Source of the DNA: an uncultured Dokdonia sp. | Lineage (GTDB): Bacteria; Bacteroidota; Bacteroidia; Flavobacteriales; Flavobacteriaceae | DNA: 32,107 nucleotides | Direction: 5' to 3' | NCBI GenBank assembly: GCA_913060645.1 | Contig: CAJXSW010000023.1 | Location: 1 to 32,107, forward strand | Shown: in pieces, positions 32,060 to 32,107 of the stretch | Position numbering within the stretch: the stretch's first letter is position 1 | Layout: each line of letters starts with the position of its first letter | Program-made: the position numbers and the translations under genes | The notes under the pieces: generated by a model | What the model saw: the letters and a program-made list of their open reading frames with translations, nothing else | Told to the model about the DNA's origin: nothing | The model's database searches: none

Positions 32060-32107
32060 CTGTCTCTTATACACATCTGACGCTGCCGACGAAGAGGATA
32101 GTGTAGA
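32060..32107. other. Illumina Nextera i5 adapter plus index (not genomic)
   Basis: From 32060 the sequence is the reverse complement of the Tn5 mosaic end (CTGTCTCTTATACACATCT) followed by the Nextera read-1 adapter to 32092. An 8-base index AGAGGATA (32093-32100) and the start of the P5 arm come next. Confidence 0.97.

Noticed and set aside
32060-32106. C-terminal residues of the CNNM protein reading through to 32106
   Set aside because: Adapter sequence, not genomic.

Overview
The window is a 32.1 kb contig from a low-GC marine-type Flavobacteriaceae. The evidence is a SusC/SusD pair, many Omp85/PagL-like/LptC envelope genes, promoters of the Bacteroidetes form TAnnTTTG, and start sites without Shine-Dalgarno motifs. 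A Dokdonia-like genus is my guess from the general look and is not proven. Both ends are Illumina Nextera adapter plus index, so genomic DNA spans only about 49-32059.

Layout. (1) 194-2776 (+): two tandem single-POTRA Omp85 barrel genes, the first broken by a frameshift. (2) 2794-5010 (-): a TPR hybrid sensor kinase. (3) 5202-7448 (+): a small YqaE/Pmp3 protein with its own terminator, a PagL-like outer-membrane protein and a head-GIN lipoprotein. (4) 7538-8137 (-): a nitroreductase. (5) 8335-24514 (-): about 16 kb of co-directional genes forming an arsenosugar biosynthesis locus. (6) 24645-25646 (+): aldose 1-epimerase. (7) 25827-25899: tRNA-Phe with a clear promoter and terminator. (8) 26037-32059 (+): lipoprotein esterase, MtfA-like peptidase, then a tightly packed run of coaX, an outer-membrane barrel, a TPR protein, lptC, a small membrane protein and a truncated CNNM/CorC protein.

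The arsenosugar locus reads, in transcription order: AhpD-like protein, ArsS radical SAM enzyme, DUF2064 protein, SusC, SusD, Na+/solute symporter, degenerate metallophosphoesterase, secreted rhodanese, two tiny membrane proteins, TIGR04282 glycosyltransferase-like protein, purine nucleoside phosphorylase, ArsM methyltransferase, a strong terminator-like hairpin, sterol-desaturase-family protein, two DUF547 lipoproteins, and a TIGR04283 glycosyltransferase. Working model: ArsM makes dimethylarsenic, ArsS adds a 5'-deoxyadenosyl group, the phosphorylase removes adenine, and the glycosyltransferases add the aglycone. The envelope genes suggest traffic of precursors or products. No arsR, arsC or arsenite exporter lies in the window.

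The second major signal is a perfect palindrome, GCTTTCGCGAAAGC (usually extended to CGCTTTCGCGAAAGCG or longer). It occurs nine times exactly plus once in degenerate form. Four copies lie inside genes in coding-compatible frames, and four lie 0-11 bases after stop codons of arsenosugar genes. It behaves like a highly iterated palindrome of unknown role.
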